Virus record (IMG/VR): IMGVR_UViG_3300042922_001431 | Location: 1-34,538 of that record | From: a virus | Length of the DNA: 34,538 nucleotides | Reading direction: 5' to 3' (one strand) | Shown: positions 1 to 6,628 of the stretch, piece by piece | How the letters are laid out: every line of letters starts with the position of its first letter | How positions within the stretch are numbered: the first letter of the stretch is position 1 | Program-made: the position numbers and the translations under genes | The notes under the pieces: generated by a model | The model's input: only the letters and a program-made list of their open reading frames with translations | Told to the model about the DNA's origin: nothing | Database searches by the model: none

Positions 1-186
1 CTAATCTCTCCAACCGTCTATTTCAATATAATCTTCTTCGTCTCTTACTTCTTTAACTTCAAATATAATTAATCTGTCACCATCATCCGTATGTAGTAAT
101 TCTTTCAAGTTTTTAACCATGTTTATTCTTACTTTTGCACCTGCCGGCATTTTTGCCAGCTCATTCATTACCTCATATACTTTCAT
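1..186 (-). CDS. Small early phage protein, unknown
   Basis: This 61-residue protein is not one I recognise. It starts at an ATG preceded by AAAGGATGG about 7 nt upstream. It has a mixed alpha/beta look with an acidic C-terminus (RDEEDYIEIDGWRD) and no cysteines or membrane segment. It is the last gene of the leftward early operon inside the window, 16 nt after a 55-residue gene. Its TAG stop is formed by the first three bases of the window. The last codons contain GGAGAG, which would serve as the ribosome site of the gene starting at 34538 if the molecule is circular. Confidence 0.6.
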   Translation of the reverse strand: MKVYEVMNELAKMPAGAKVRINMVKNLKELLHTDDGDRLIIFEVKEVRDEEDYIEIDGWRD

Positions 187-202
187 CCTTCACACCATCC
201 TT

Positions 203-370
203 TCAAACTAAAACAATCGGTTCATGATTCTTAATTGGGTACTGCTGCAATACGGCACTTGCTATATCTGCCTTTGAATGGTTTGCGAAGTACGGTTCCC
301 ATGGCACCCAATCCTTAATCGTGTATGTAATCCTTGATTTATCTTTGAATACTATTTTTAATTTCTTCAT
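203..370 (-). CDS. 55-residue early phage protein
   Basis: This short gene begins MKKLKIVFKDKSRITYTIKD and ends PIVLV. Its ATG overlaps the TGA stop of the MazG-like gene (ATGA at 367-370), so translation is probably coupled. The sequence has a beta-rich start and a conserved-looking tryptophan/proline patch (DWVPWEPYF). Function is unknown. The ATGA overlap and the tight fit between two other early genes are the main reasons to call it real. Confidence 0.6.
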   Translation of the reverse strand: MKKLKIVFKDKSRITYTIKDWVPWEPYFANHSKADIASAVLQQYPIKNHEPIVLV

Positions 371-756
371 ATTACCTTACCCCCGTGCCTGTATGGCCTT
401 GATTTGTTGTATTCATGCTTAATTCGAATAACTTCATCAATATCAATTCCTTCTTTACCGCAATAGTCCAGTATTCGGATTATGCAGTCAGCAAGTTCAA
501 CTGATATCCCCTCTGGCTTTCGGTTTTCGCAACCTTGACACATATATGCCTGTTTTTTAATAGTGTCACAGTCTTTGGTTTTCTTGCTGCATGAAAAATA
601 TGTTTCCATCGGTTTATAACCATTTCTATGCTCTTCCAATGCCTCAGACAATTCGCTGTGGCAGAGTGCAATTATTTCTCCGAAACTCCGTTCTTCTTCC
701 CACCATCCATGCTTAACTGCGTTTTGGTGTACTTCTTTCGCTAATTCATTTAACAC
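367..756 (-). CDS. MazG-like NTP pyrophosphohydrolase with Cys insert
   Basis: This 129-residue protein looks like the all-alpha NTP-PPase (MazG/dUTPase-2) superfamily, which hydrolyses nucleoside triphosphates to monophosphates and is thought to adjust nucleotide pools during phage growth. The visible signature is an E-rich helix (CHSELSEALEEHR) followed after an insertion by a second metal-binding helix (VELADCIIRILD), the usual ExxE plus ExxD arrangement. The insertion between the halves carries four cysteines (CSKKTKDC, then CQGC), suggesting a small zinc-binding loop. It starts at a GTG; AAAGGAG lies about 11 nt upstream, just past the YopX stop. The family is clear from the motifs; the substrate is not. 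Confidence 0.75.
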   Translation of the reverse strand: MLNELAKEVHQNAVKHGWWEEERSFGEIIALCHSELSEALEEHRNGYKPMETYFSCSKKTKDCDTIKKQAYMCQGCENRKPEGISVELADCIIRILDYCGKEGIDIDEVIRIKHEYNKSRPYRHGGKVI

Positions 757-762
757 GCTTAA

Positions 763-1110
763 TCACGCTCCTTTCAGCAAATCTGGATTCTCGTATATGT
801 TGCCGATAACTTCGATTCTGTCTCTCCAGTACTGCAAACCTGCATAACTGGAGATTCTCATTTGTTTTCCAATGAGTCCGGTATCGTGCCACACAACTAT
901 ATACTTAATGTCTTTATCCCCTTGATGGTAAATATCCCCCTCGTAAATCTCCCTGCCGTTTTTGTCCTTCAGTCCGGTGTATTTCAGAATTTCAACCTGG
1001 CTCATATCTGTAAGCCCTTCGGCATCCATGATCTGTATATCAAAGATGCTGCAATCTGGTGACATACCATGTTGTTTACTCCAAACTCTGAATTTAATCT
1101 CTCTCGTCAT
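763..1110 (-). CDS. YopX family phage protein
   Basis: The protein begins MTREIKFRVW, has the central block YTGLKDKNGREIYEGDI and ends with IEVIGNIYENPDLL. These are the hallmarks of the YopX family (PF09643), beta-rich proteins of unknown function common in Firmicutes phages. An in-frame ATG ten codons further upstream (1140) exists, but the start at 1110 has AAAGGAG at the right distance and begins at the family's usual N-terminus. It sits in the early operon and its 5' end overlaps a 56-residue gene by 17 nt. Confidence 0.85.
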   Translation of the reverse strand: MTREIKFRVWSKQHGMSPDCSIFDIQIMDAEGLTDMSQVEILKYTGLKDKNGREIYEGDIYHQGDKDIKYIVVWHDTGLIGKQMRISSYAGLQYWRDRIEVIGNIYENPDLLKGA

Positions 1111-1264
1111 CGCCCTCACTCCTTTGCTCTTTTTCTGCATTGTTCCGCGTTATTCGCATGCAGCTGTTCACAAGTGGGCAACTGCAAATTGATTCTTTCG
1201 GTACATCATCCTCTGGATACTTTAATATCCAATCCATTTTCCCATAGCAATGTATTTTACTCAT
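1094..1264 (-). CDS. 56-residue cysteine-containing early protein
   Basis: This short reading frame begins MSKIHCYGKMDWILKYPEDD and has four cysteines, three of them clustered (CSCPLVNSC), which could bind zinc. It has a GGAAGGGTGAG ribosome site just upstream of the ATG and overlaps the start of the YopX gene by 17 nt, as is usual in tightly packed phage operons. The C-terminus is highly charged. I do not recognise the family; the call rests on the ribosome site, the packing and the cysteine pattern. Confidence 0.5.
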   Translation of the reverse strand: MSKIHCYGKMDWILKYPEDDVPKESICSCPLVNSCMRITRNNAEKEQRSEGDDERD

Positions 1265-1314
1265 TCATTCTCACCCTTCCTTTTACGTCCGATAACCGCT
1301 AAATAGCGACGTAA

Positions 1315-1560
1315 CTATCCGGCTTCTTCCCTGTCACTGTTTTCATCAAACCATATATCCAATTGCCTATCAGAGAATTCCTGTTCTCTCACTTTTTTTC
1401 TCTGAAGTTCAAACACTCCGTTAATCTTCTTGTCAATTTCTAACCTATCAGAAAAGTAAGCTTCAAATGATTTCTTACTGTCGGCATATTCTTTGTCGTT
1501 TTTCTCGGACTGTTTAATAAATCTATCTAACCGTTTTTGTAGTTGTGGTATCAGCTTCAT
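1315..1560 (-). CDS. Charged coiled-coil early protein
   Basis: The product has 81 residues, is rich in Lys, Glu, Asp and Arg and is predicted to be almost entirely helical, with heptad-like spacing around FIKQSEKNDKEYADSKKSFE. An ATG with GAAGGTG upstream defines the start, 15 nt after the stop of the cytosine methyltransferase gene. No domain is recognised. A small structural or DNA-associated helper is possible, but nothing in the sequence shows it. Confidence 0.6.
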   Translation of the reverse strand: MKLIPQLQKRLDRFIKQSEKNDKEYADSKKSFEAYFSDRLEIDKKINGVFELQRKKVREQEFSDRQLDIWFDENSDREEAG

Positions 1561-1575
1561 ACTTTCACCTTCTTC

Positions 1576-2148
1576 CTATCCCCACTGTTGAGCCATTGCA
1601 TCAGCTATGCCCTGATATGTACGACTTCTTTCTTTCCACCTGTCCGGCCCCGGTGCCATGTGATGAACTTTTGGTTCTCTGTCATCAACAATATTTGTAG
1701 GCTGTAATTCAGGAAGATTTTTTAACCATAGGCAAGTCGCTTTTGTTTCACCGTGTCCAAACTGCCAAGGTTGTATTATTTGAGAGTATTTAACTCCAAT
1801 CCCCCCCACTGCATATTTGTGCTGTATTGGGTTTTCAACAGCCACCCGGAAAATATCAAGGTTAAGACAAAATTTAAAGAATTCAATTGCCTCCTGCATC
1901 TTATCCCAGCGTCCAGGCTGAGTATGTAACCATCTAACACCGCTATTTGTAAGGTAAGTGCAAGGCGGGTGACATATGGCAAGATCAAACTGTTTCCAAT
2001 ATTCTGCCGGAAAACTCAAAACATCCCTTTGTTCATGTGGCCCCGGCTTTTCAGTAGGCAATATGTCTATGCTTATAGCATCATGGCCCTGCCTAATAAA
2101 TGCATCCCTTACGGTTCCTGAGAATTCACAAATTACTGCTACTTTCAT
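1576..2148 (-). CDS. Orphan C5-cytosine methyltransferase-like protein
   Basis: This 190-residue protein looks like a compact phage DNA methyltransferase of the cytosine-C5 type. It starts with an AdoMet-binding strand and loop (VAVICEFSGTVRDAF, then ISIDIL), carries the catalytic-type motif HPPCTYLTNSG with the PPC cysteine near residue 63, and has VENP in the position of the ENV motif. A large target-recognition domain is absent, so it is much shorter than restriction-system enzymes. The start at 2148 has a perfect GGAGGT site; an upstream in-frame start (2181) would run through it. No restriction nuclease lies nearby, so its likely role is self-protection of phage DNA. Its ribosome site is inside a hairpin (separate entry). 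Confidence 0.75.
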   Translation of the reverse strand: MKVAVICEFSGTVRDAFIRQGHDAISIDILPTEKPGPHEQRDVLSFPAEYWKQFDLAICHPPCTYLTNSGVRWLHTQPGRWDKMQEAIEFFKFCLNLDIFRVAVENPIQHKYAVGGIGVKYSQIIQPWQFGHGETKATCLWLKNLPELQPTNIVDDREPKVHHMAPGPDRWKERSRTYQGIADAMAQQWG

Positions 2149-2155
2149 CTTTTTG

Positions 2156-2173
2156 ACCTCCACGTCTGGAGGT
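2156..2173 (-). promoter_or_regulatory. Hairpin closing the methyltransferase ribosome site
   Basis: In the minus-strand mRNA, ACCTCCA pairs perfectly with TGGAGGT across a four-base loop. The second arm is the ribosome-binding site of the methyltransferase gene, 7 nt from its ATG. Directly upstream is a 12-bp perfect palindrome (GTGTGCGCACAC, 2172-2183). This could limit translation or form a binding site for the product itself. Confidence 0.6.
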
Positions 2174-2215
2174 GTGCGCACACTTAATTAACTAGTATTA
2201 CTCCGATATTTTTAA

Positions 2216-2719
2216 TTAACTTACTTTTCTTTCAACTGTAACTATAGTGTCGTTATGCCATCCACCATGAGCTACAATAAGTATTTCTATGATCTCAAAT
2301 CCGTATTTTTTACCAATGCCCCCACTATTCCAACCACAGGTTATACATATTCCGTTATACTCAGTAATCCTTGAAATTTGTTGTTTGTGTTTGCCCCAAT
2401 AGCTTGCTGACGTAGTTTGTTTATTAACTGATTTCCCTAATTTGGTGTAGCATTCTGATATTTGTCTCGGGCTATAAGGTGGATCGTAAAGAATTAAAGA
2501 GATAGTTTCATTTGCGAATAGTTTTAAAAAATCCAGGGCATCCATATGGTAATCAGTATCGTATTGCGTGTCTATGTCATTGGTAACCTCTGCAAGCTTA
2601 TTTTTATTTGCAAAAGGGTCAATGCTGTTTTTGCGTATGTATTTATTAATTAATTCTCTAATAGGTTTAATCTCAAAAGTGTTGCTATTTGGCATAGCCC
2701 ACACTCTGTTTATATTCAA
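2216..2719 (-). CDS. Phage adenine-type DNA methyltransferase (DPPY)
   Basis: The protein has 167 residues from a TTG start with AAGGTGGG upstream (ATG at 2695 is an alternative without a good site). It carries the DPPY catalytic motif of amino-methyltransferases at about residues 79-82 (ISLILYDPPYSP) and a glycine-rich ICITCGWNSGGIG stretch. Known phage relatives methylate adenine (N6) or cytosine (N4); the specificity cannot be read here. It lies just upstream of the C5-type enzyme in the same operon, with no restriction enzyme, so both are orphan enzymes, most likely anti-restriction. Confidence 0.75.
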   Translation of the reverse strand: MNINRVWAMPNSNTFEIKPIRELINKYIRKNSIDPFANKNKLAEVTNDIDTQYDTDYHMDALDFLKLFANETISLILYDPPYSPRQISECYTKLGKSVNKQTTSASYWGKHKQQISRITEYNGICITCGWNSGGIGKKYGFEIIEILIVAHGGWHNDTIVTVERKVS

Positions 2720-2777
2720 AATCCCACCTTCTTTCCGTCGCTATCTTTTGCTTTCCTGTCGTAACGTCATGTTGTCT

Positions 2778-3095
2778 TTAATAGTCATAATCTAATTTTC
2801 TTCCGCATCCTGGGCAATATCTGAATTGGCTTTCATTAACCTTTATTACATCTTTCTCGATTGTATCGCCAATTATTAAATCAATAAGCTTTTCGCCTTT
2901 GCAGTAAGCGCAAGGTGCTGTGTTACCAGATGACTTATATCTATTGCTAGAGCATAAATCCTGTGTTTTTATCAATGGAGTGATCTCCTGCAGCAATTCG
3001 TCATTGCTTTTAGGATTATTTGTACATAGCACACACGGATAATCAAACCATCCTTTACCTGTGCTACATACATCACATTTGCTATAATTCTTCAT
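2778..3095 (-). CDS. Zinc-ribbon-like early protein
   Basis: This 105-residue protein carries several paired cysteines: CDVC, CVLC, CAYC and a C-terminal CPGCGRKLDYDY that looks like the knuckle of a zinc ribbon. Its start overlaps the end of the excisionase-like gene by 14 nt. Proteins of this layout are common in Firmicutes phage early operons and have no assigned function. Binding of zinc is a safe guess; binding of nucleic acid is only an inference. Confidence 0.65.
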   Translation of the reverse strand: MKNYSKCDVCSTGKGWFDYPCVLCTNNPKSNDELLQEITPLIKTQDLCSSNRYKSSGNTAPCAYCKGEKLIDLIIGDTIEKDVIKVNESQFRYCPGCGRKLDYDY

Positions 3096-3276
3096 CCTTT
3101 GAACCTCCCGCCAAAAATTTATCCAGCTCAGCTTTTGCTATAAAAGTCCGTCCCCCATACTGTACACACCGAATAACACCATCTTTTAACATTTTGCGGA
3201 CTGTTTTATCCGATATTCCCAGGTACTGAGCCGCTTCTAGCTGATTAAATGCAGCCTGTTCAATTTCTCTTGACAT
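3082..3276 (-). CDS. Excisionase-like helix-turn-helix protein
   Basis: This 64-residue protein is a single winged-helix domain of the excisionase/MerR type: AAQYLGISDKTVRKMLKDG is the helix-turn-helix and RTFIAKAELDKFL the wing and last helix. Such proteins act as recombination directionality factors or small repressors. GGAAAGGAAGGG lies upstream of the ATG, and further upstream are three 10-bp-spaced repeats that could be its binding sites. Its position inside the early operon fits a gene expressed on induction, but control of the serine integrase is not shown. Confidence 0.7.
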   Translation of the reverse strand: MSREIEQAAFNQLEAAQYLGISDKTVRKMLKDGVIRCVQYGGRTFIAKAELDKFLAGGSKDEEL

Positions 3277-3301
3277 TTTACTTCCCTTCCTTTCCTCTGT
3301 G

Positions 3302-3328
3302 TTCCGTTCTATTCCGTTTCATTCCGTT
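3302..3328. repeat. Three direct repeats at exact 10-bp spacing
   Basis: TTCCGTT occurs at 3302, 3312 and 3322, exactly one helical turn apart, in the leader of the excisionase-like gene. Ten-base spacing puts all copies on one face of the helix, as in a cooperative protein-binding site. A further shared block, CGTCGCTATCTTTT, follows at 3334-3347 and recurs at 2736-2749. Confidence 0.6.
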
Positions 3329-3358
3329 AGTTGCGTCGCTATCTTTTTCTTTTGCGAC

Positions 3359-3904
3359 TCATATTCTCATAGGCATCAAGTATTTTATTCCAGTTCCGGT
3401 CCTTAAAATAAATGGTTGATTTTCTCCCTTAAATTCAATAGTTACAGCATCATTTACATACCTTTTTTCGATGCTTTTAAGTACTTCACTGAATTTATCC
3501 TTGTCAACTCCTATTTTGAAAACCGTTTCTATTTTTTCATGCTTTTCCAGAATATCTTTTTCATTAAATGGTTTGCAGTCAGGCTGCTTAAAACCAACAA
3601 TATTACCATCAATGTTTATGTAGCAGATATCTCCGTTTAACTCTACTTCAGCAACCTTATTATTCGTTGCTCCTAGCGGCAGTGAAGGTTTTATATACAC
3701 ACTGAAGTTTTCATCACATTTTATTACTGTTCCATTTTCTACTGACAACATAAATCCATTTAAAGCAACAGCTTTTACCTTGTTTCCCTTTAAGAAGTCT
3801 AGCCTTATATACTGAAGAACAACTCTGTTCTCATCTTGTGATATAAATTTTCTTGTTGCTCTAATTAAACTTTTTAACTCCCTAACTTCAATTATCGCTT
3901 TCAT
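3359..3904 (-). CDS. Half-length sliding-clamp-like protein
   Basis: This 181-residue protein resembles the bacterial DNA polymerase III beta clamp (DnaN), the ring that tethers polymerase to DNA. The strongest sign is the C-terminus YLMPMRI, matching the MPMRL-type ending of DnaN, preceded by a segment like the last clamp domain (FKIGVDKDKFSEVLKSIEK, then PFILRTG). The first half (KAVALNGFMLSVENG) resembles the strand with the conserved Asp-Gly turn of a clamp domain. Host DnaN has three domains and about 370 residues; here there is room for two, as in T4-type or PCNA clamps. The start at 3904 has AAAGGAAAC upstream; the longer frame reaching 3988 overlaps the neighbouring gene. It sits beside SSB and the replisome organiser, which fits a replication role. 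Confidence 0.6.
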   Translation of the reverse strand: MKAIIEVRELKSLIRATRKFISQDENRVVLQYIRLDFLKGNKVKAVALNGFMLSVENGTVIKCDENFSVYIKPSLPLGATNNKVAEVELNGDICYINIDGNIVGFKQPDCKPFNEKDILEKHEKIETVFKIGVDKDKFSEVLKSIEKRYVNDAVTIEFKGENQPFILRTGTGIKYLMPMRI

Positions 3905-3935
3905 ATGGTTTCCTTTCTGCACCCTTAGTGCTATC

Positions 3936-4220
3936 TCATGCGCAAATATCCATCCAGATATGTTTCTCTTCCTCAACAGCGTAGTCATATTCCATTCTTG
4001 CTCCTACACTTTCTTTCCAGTTAGGCAAAAATGATACAGCTTCTGCAACGTCAATCATGCTTCTACAAATATGCATATACTCATGATGTTCAAGTCCCAG
4101 AGGAAGTCTGGCAGGATTTAAGACTGTATGCCCTTCTGATTCAAGAATCATTTGCCTAAGATCAAATTCTGCTCTATAATCTTCATTTCCGGTTATTTTG
4201 CCAGCTATATATACCTTCAT
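3936..4220 (-). CDS. DUF4406-like (nucleoside deoxyribosyltransferase fold)
   Basis: This 94-residue protein starts MKVYIAGKITG, followed by GHTVLNPARLP and a helix MIDVAEAVSFLPNWKESVGA. This pattern is typical of DUF4406 and related nucleoside 2-deoxyribosyltransferase-like proteins, which have a Rossmann-like fold with an N-terminal glycine motif. Related enzymes cleave or transfer nucleoside bases. The product lies directly downstream of SSB in the replication cluster, so a link to nucleotide metabolism is plausible but unproven. Confidence 0.7.
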   Translation of the reverse strand: MKVYIAGKITGNEDYRAEFDLRQMILESEGHTVLNPARLPLGLEHHEYMHICRSMIDVAEAVSFLPNWKESVGARMEYDYAVEEEKHIWMDICA

Positions 4221-4231
4221 TTTGATACCTC

Positions 4232-4648
4232 CTAAAACGGTAATTCATCATCTTCAGCCATTGGGTAGAATCCATCACCGTCATATTGTTGTTCATAAGC
4301 ATTTGGTTTGCAGTCCCTTGACGTTTCTCTCTTGCTATCTGCAAAGTATGTTTCATCTGCAACGACCTCAGTAACGTAATGGATATTACCCTCGTTATCT
4401 TCCCATTTCCTTGTTTGAAGTCTGCCTACAATAGCAACCTTCATACCCTTTGTGAGGTACTTTTGGCAAAACTCTGCTGTTTTGTTCCATGCAATAATAT
4501 TAAAAAAATCTGCTTGTGGCTTACCATCTTTGGAAGTACCACGTCTATCTACTGCAATTGGAAAACATGCTACCGCAGCATTATTTACTCTTGTATATCT
4601 TAGTTCAGGGTGCTTAGTTAATCGCCCCATTAAAACAACTTTATTCAA
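4232..4648 (-). CDS. ssb: Single-stranded DNA-binding protein
   Basis: This 138-residue protein begins (M)NKVVLMGRLTKHPELRYT and shows the OB-fold landmarks of bacterial SSB (FFNIIAWNKTAEFCQKYLTKG, VAIVGRLQTRKW). It ends in the acidic tip EDDELPF, which in SSB binds partner proteins. It coats single-stranded DNA during phage replication. Translation starts at a TTG with AAAGGGGG upstream, overlapping the end of the replisome-organiser gene by 8 nt; a longer in-frame extension to 4783 lies inside that gene and is not needed. Confidence 0.93.
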   Translation of the reverse strand: MNKVVLMGRLTKHPELRYTRVNNAAVACFPIAVDRRGTSKDGKPQADFFNIIAWNKTAEFCQKYLTKGMKVAIVGRLQTRKWEDNEGNIHYVTEVVADETYFADSKRETSRDCKPNAYEQQYDGDGFYPMAEDDELPF

Positions 4649-5618
4649 TACTAATTCCCCCTTTTGTATTGCTAAAAAAATCTGAATAGTATTCTTTTTG
4701 ATACTCCCTTTGTTCAAAGTTGCCTCGGTTTGATTTTTCTGACTTAGGTGGGCTAGTTGGTGTAGTGGGAGAATCATTATCATAATTGCCTTCTAAAACT
4801 TTTACATAGTTGCTGTCATTCTCAATAAGCCAATCGAATGTCGCTTTCCACTTTGTGCTGACACCTGTAAGAAATGAACTTGATTGAGATTTTTCAAATA
4901 ATTGCTTAAATCCATTTAGTTCCTTAATATCATTCCATCTAGCCTTGATTTTCTTTTTCCGCCCTTCAGACAACTGTTTAACCTTTGGCAGGCTTGTACA
5001 TATGGAGTTAAATAGTTTTACAATTTCTTCATAAGGATAGTGAGCGATCGTGTCAACGTCAGTTGACGATATAGTGTTTATAGGTAATAGGGAATCAGGA
5101 ATCAATAAGAGGGAATCAGCGTGGCTAGTAGTATGCAATTCTCGTTCTTGCTCTGTGCCTGTATCGGGCAAGGTTATTTCTGTTTCTGTACTAGCACTAT
5201 TCGTGTAGTGTTCTTCTTCTGTATTTTCAACATCCTTGTTTGATTCTTGTACTGTTCTAGCATGGTGCTTGTATAGTGCTGAGTCGGGTTTATACTCTGG
5301 TATAGTGCTTGCAACCTCTTTTTTATGCGGATTTTGGTGCTTTGAAAAGTTGATAATTTGTATGTATTTGTTGCCCTCAACTTCATATCTTTTAATGAAA
5401 TCCCCCCGAGATTTTTGTAAATCATCAAGCAGTATGTCAACATCGCAGTTGTCATATGGGAGAATATCAATTTTTAATCTTTTAGGACGATCTTGCAATC
5501 GTCCTTCTCTATCAGCTTGGCACCATAAACCAATAAAAAGTAATCGTGCTAGCGGACTAAGTTCAGCTAAATATTCATTAGTGAAAAATGTTGGCTTTAT
5601 GTTTCTTGAACGAGCCAC
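4641..5618 (-). CDS. Replisome organiser / replication initiation protein
   Basis: The 325-residue product starts at a GTG with AAGGCAGGTGA upstream, 4 nt after the preceding gene. The N-terminal ~95 residues form a winged-helix domain typical of phage replication proteins (SRNIKPTFFTNEYLAELSP, then LARLLFIGLWCQADREGRL). A long low-complexity linker follows (residues ~110-190). The C-terminal part, around YEEIVKLFNSICTSLPKVKQ to WLIENDSNYVKVLEG, matches the replisome-organiser/DnaD-like domain that recruits the host helicase. It is next to SSB. The linker-coding DNA carries tandem 11-bp repeats that look like an origin, as in other phages whose initiator gene contains its own ori. Confidence 0.82.
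   Translation of the reverse strand: MARSRNIKPTFFTNEYLAELSPLARLLFIGLWCQADREGRLQDRPKRLKIDILPYDNCDVDILLDDLQKSRGDFIKRYEVEGNKYIQIINFSKHQNPHKKEVASTIPEYKPDSALYKHHARTVQESNKDVENTEEEHYTNSASTETEITLPDTGTEQERELHTTSHADSLLLIPDSLLPINTISSTDVDTIAHYPYEEIVKLFNSICTSLPKVKQLSEGRKKKIKARWNDIKELNGFKQLFEKSQSSSFLTGVSTKWKATFDWLIENDSNYVKVLEGNYDNDSPTTPTSPPKSEKSNRGNFEQREYQKEYYSDFFSNTKGGISIE
5193..5310. repeat. Candidate phage replication origin (11-bp iterons)
   Basis: Four units lie head to tail with exact 11-bp spacing at 5238, 5249, 5260 and 5271 (GTTTGATTCTT, GTACTGTTCTA, GCATGGTGCTT, GTATAGTGCTG). Another GTATAGTGCTT is at 5300-5310, a related GTGTAGTGTTC at 5203-5213, and an inverted AGCACTAT at 5193-5200. Eleven is not a multiple of three, so the protein sequence does not explain the periodicity. 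The location inside the replisome-organiser gene is a classic place for an iteron-type phage origin. Confidence 0.55.
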
Positions 5619-5622
5619 AATG

Positions 5623-5994
5623 TCACCTGCCTTTCCAATGTGCTTTGTGTCTTTCGTAAATTCTTCGATCAGCTTCAGTTTCAATCAGAAATGTCTCTTC
5701 TAATACCTTGGGCATTAGCTCGTAATACTCTGGAATAGCGCCGTAATATAGTTCTATAAAATCGGTATGGCATGTCTCCAAAGATCCGAAATAAAAAGGC
5801 CAACGTTCAAAATTATTGAAAGTATAGAATATTGCTCGTTGCCCAGGGTACTTGATACAGGCTATTATTTTTACAACTACAACATTACAGGCACCTGGAA
5901 GAATCTTTTCAATTTGACCTATGTAATTGCCATTATGACCGGCGAATATTTCAACAATTTTGCCTATTGATTCTGAAGCTAACTTCTTATTCAT
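5623..5994 (-). CDS. Early phage protein, unknown
   Basis: The protein has 123 residues. The first third (SIGKIVEIFAGHNGNYIGQIEKILPG) resembles a small beta-barrel (SH3/KOW-like) and the rest is mixed. CAAGGAG lies upstream of the ATG, and a short inverted repeat (CTACAG/CTGTAG) lies in the leader at about 6013-6033. It directly precedes the replisome organiser, 4 nt away, so the two are probably translated together. I cannot assign a family. Confidence 0.6.
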   Translation of the reverse strand: MNKKLASESIGKIVEIFAGHNGNYIGQIEKILPGACNVVVVKIIACIKYPGQRAIFYTFNNFERWPFYFGSLETCHTDFIELYYGAIPEYYELMPKVLEETFLIETEADRRIYERHKAHWKGR

Positions 5995-6057
5995 AACTGC
6001 TCCTTGACCTACAGTAATAAAACCTGTAGAATATAAGTAACTTAATTGTTTAGCGCC

Positions 6058-6189
6058 TTATTTTAGGTGCTTTTTCTTTTTTATGGGTATTACTTCTGTG
6101 TACCATATGTAGCAAGCTGCCCACCCGAGAGTAAAAATTATAGTGAATAAAAATATAATGCTTAAAAATATTTGTAAATTGCTTGCCAT
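6058..6189 (-). CDS. 43-residue single-pass membrane protein
   Basis: This very short gene encodes MASNLQIFLSIIFLFTIIFT and continues to KKKKHLK. Residues 5-30 form one hydrophobic membrane segment and the C-terminus is a run of lysines, so it probably lies in the membrane with the tail inside. The ribosome site AAAGGAGGA, 7 nt from the ATG, is one of the strongest in the window. It is divergent from the plus-strand gene at 6254. Function is unknown; superinfection exclusion or membrane anchoring are only guesses. Confidence 0.6.
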   Translation of the reverse strand: MASNLQIFLSIIFLFTIIFTLGWAACYIWYTEVIPIKKKKHLK

Positions 6190-6219
6190 GATTAATTCCT
6201 CCTTTCCTGTCAAAATTTG

Positions 6220-6247
6220 TGGTATAATTTCCCGTAGAAGGGAGGTG
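6220..6247 (+). promoter_or_regulatory. Extended -10 promoter and ribosome site of the 6254 gene
   Basis: TGGTATAAT (6220-6228) is a perfect extended -10 element, followed at 6238-6247 by GAAGGGAGGTGAT-type ribosome-binding bases 5 nt before the TTG start. No good -35 is visible, as expected for an extended -10 promoter. This gives the 6254 gene its own transcription, opposite to the early operon. Confidence 0.6.
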
Positions 6248-6253
6248 ATTTAA

Positions 6254-6628
6254 TTGAACATTTCATCAAAGTATTTAAATTTACATGCCTTATCAACTCT
6301 AATTGAAGCATCCAATGAATTAGACGGTGTTATTTTACTTACACCATTTGGTCTAGTAGCTGGAAAACTACTTATCCCTGTTGCTAACCCAAACATATCC
6401 TCTGTTGCTGAAGCTATTGGTACAATAAAAGACAATCTTATATCAAATTATGAGGATAATGGTGAATCTGTAAGTCTTGTTGGAGATGGAAGTATAATTG
6501 TCGTTAAAGATGCAACTATTAAATATGGCAATAACTCTACTATCAAATGCAATGATTTATCTTTGCATTGCTCCGATATAATAGGCTTTTCTCCAATAAA
6601 GATGCAAGACTTTTTGAATCAAGCGTAG
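6254..6628 (+). CDS. Plus-strand protein embedded in the early operon
   Basis: The 124-residue product starts at a TTG with the near-perfect site GGGAGGTGAT. It is an alpha/beta protein with a hydrophobic strand pair (GVILLTPFGLVAGKLLIPV) and a C-terminal strand-rich half (SLVGDGSIIVVKDATIKYGN). It has no signal peptide or known motif that I recognise. It is the only plus-strand gene inside the early operon and has its own extended -10 promoter, the usual sign of a moron (a cargo gene expressed in the prophage state). Its 3' end overlaps a minus-strand frame by 86 bp. A lysogen-expressed immunity or exclusion role is an inference. Confidence 0.65.
   Translation: MNISSKYLNLHALSTLIEASNELDGVILLTPFGLVAGKLLIPVANPNISSVAEAIGTIKDNLISNYEDNGESVSLVGDGSIIVVKDATIKYGNNSTIKCNDLSLHCSDIIGFSPIKMQDFLNQA

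Noticed and set aside
862-1302. Overlapping plus-strand frames opposite YopX and its neighbour
   Set aside because: They are antisense to tightly packed early genes and have no ribosome sites.
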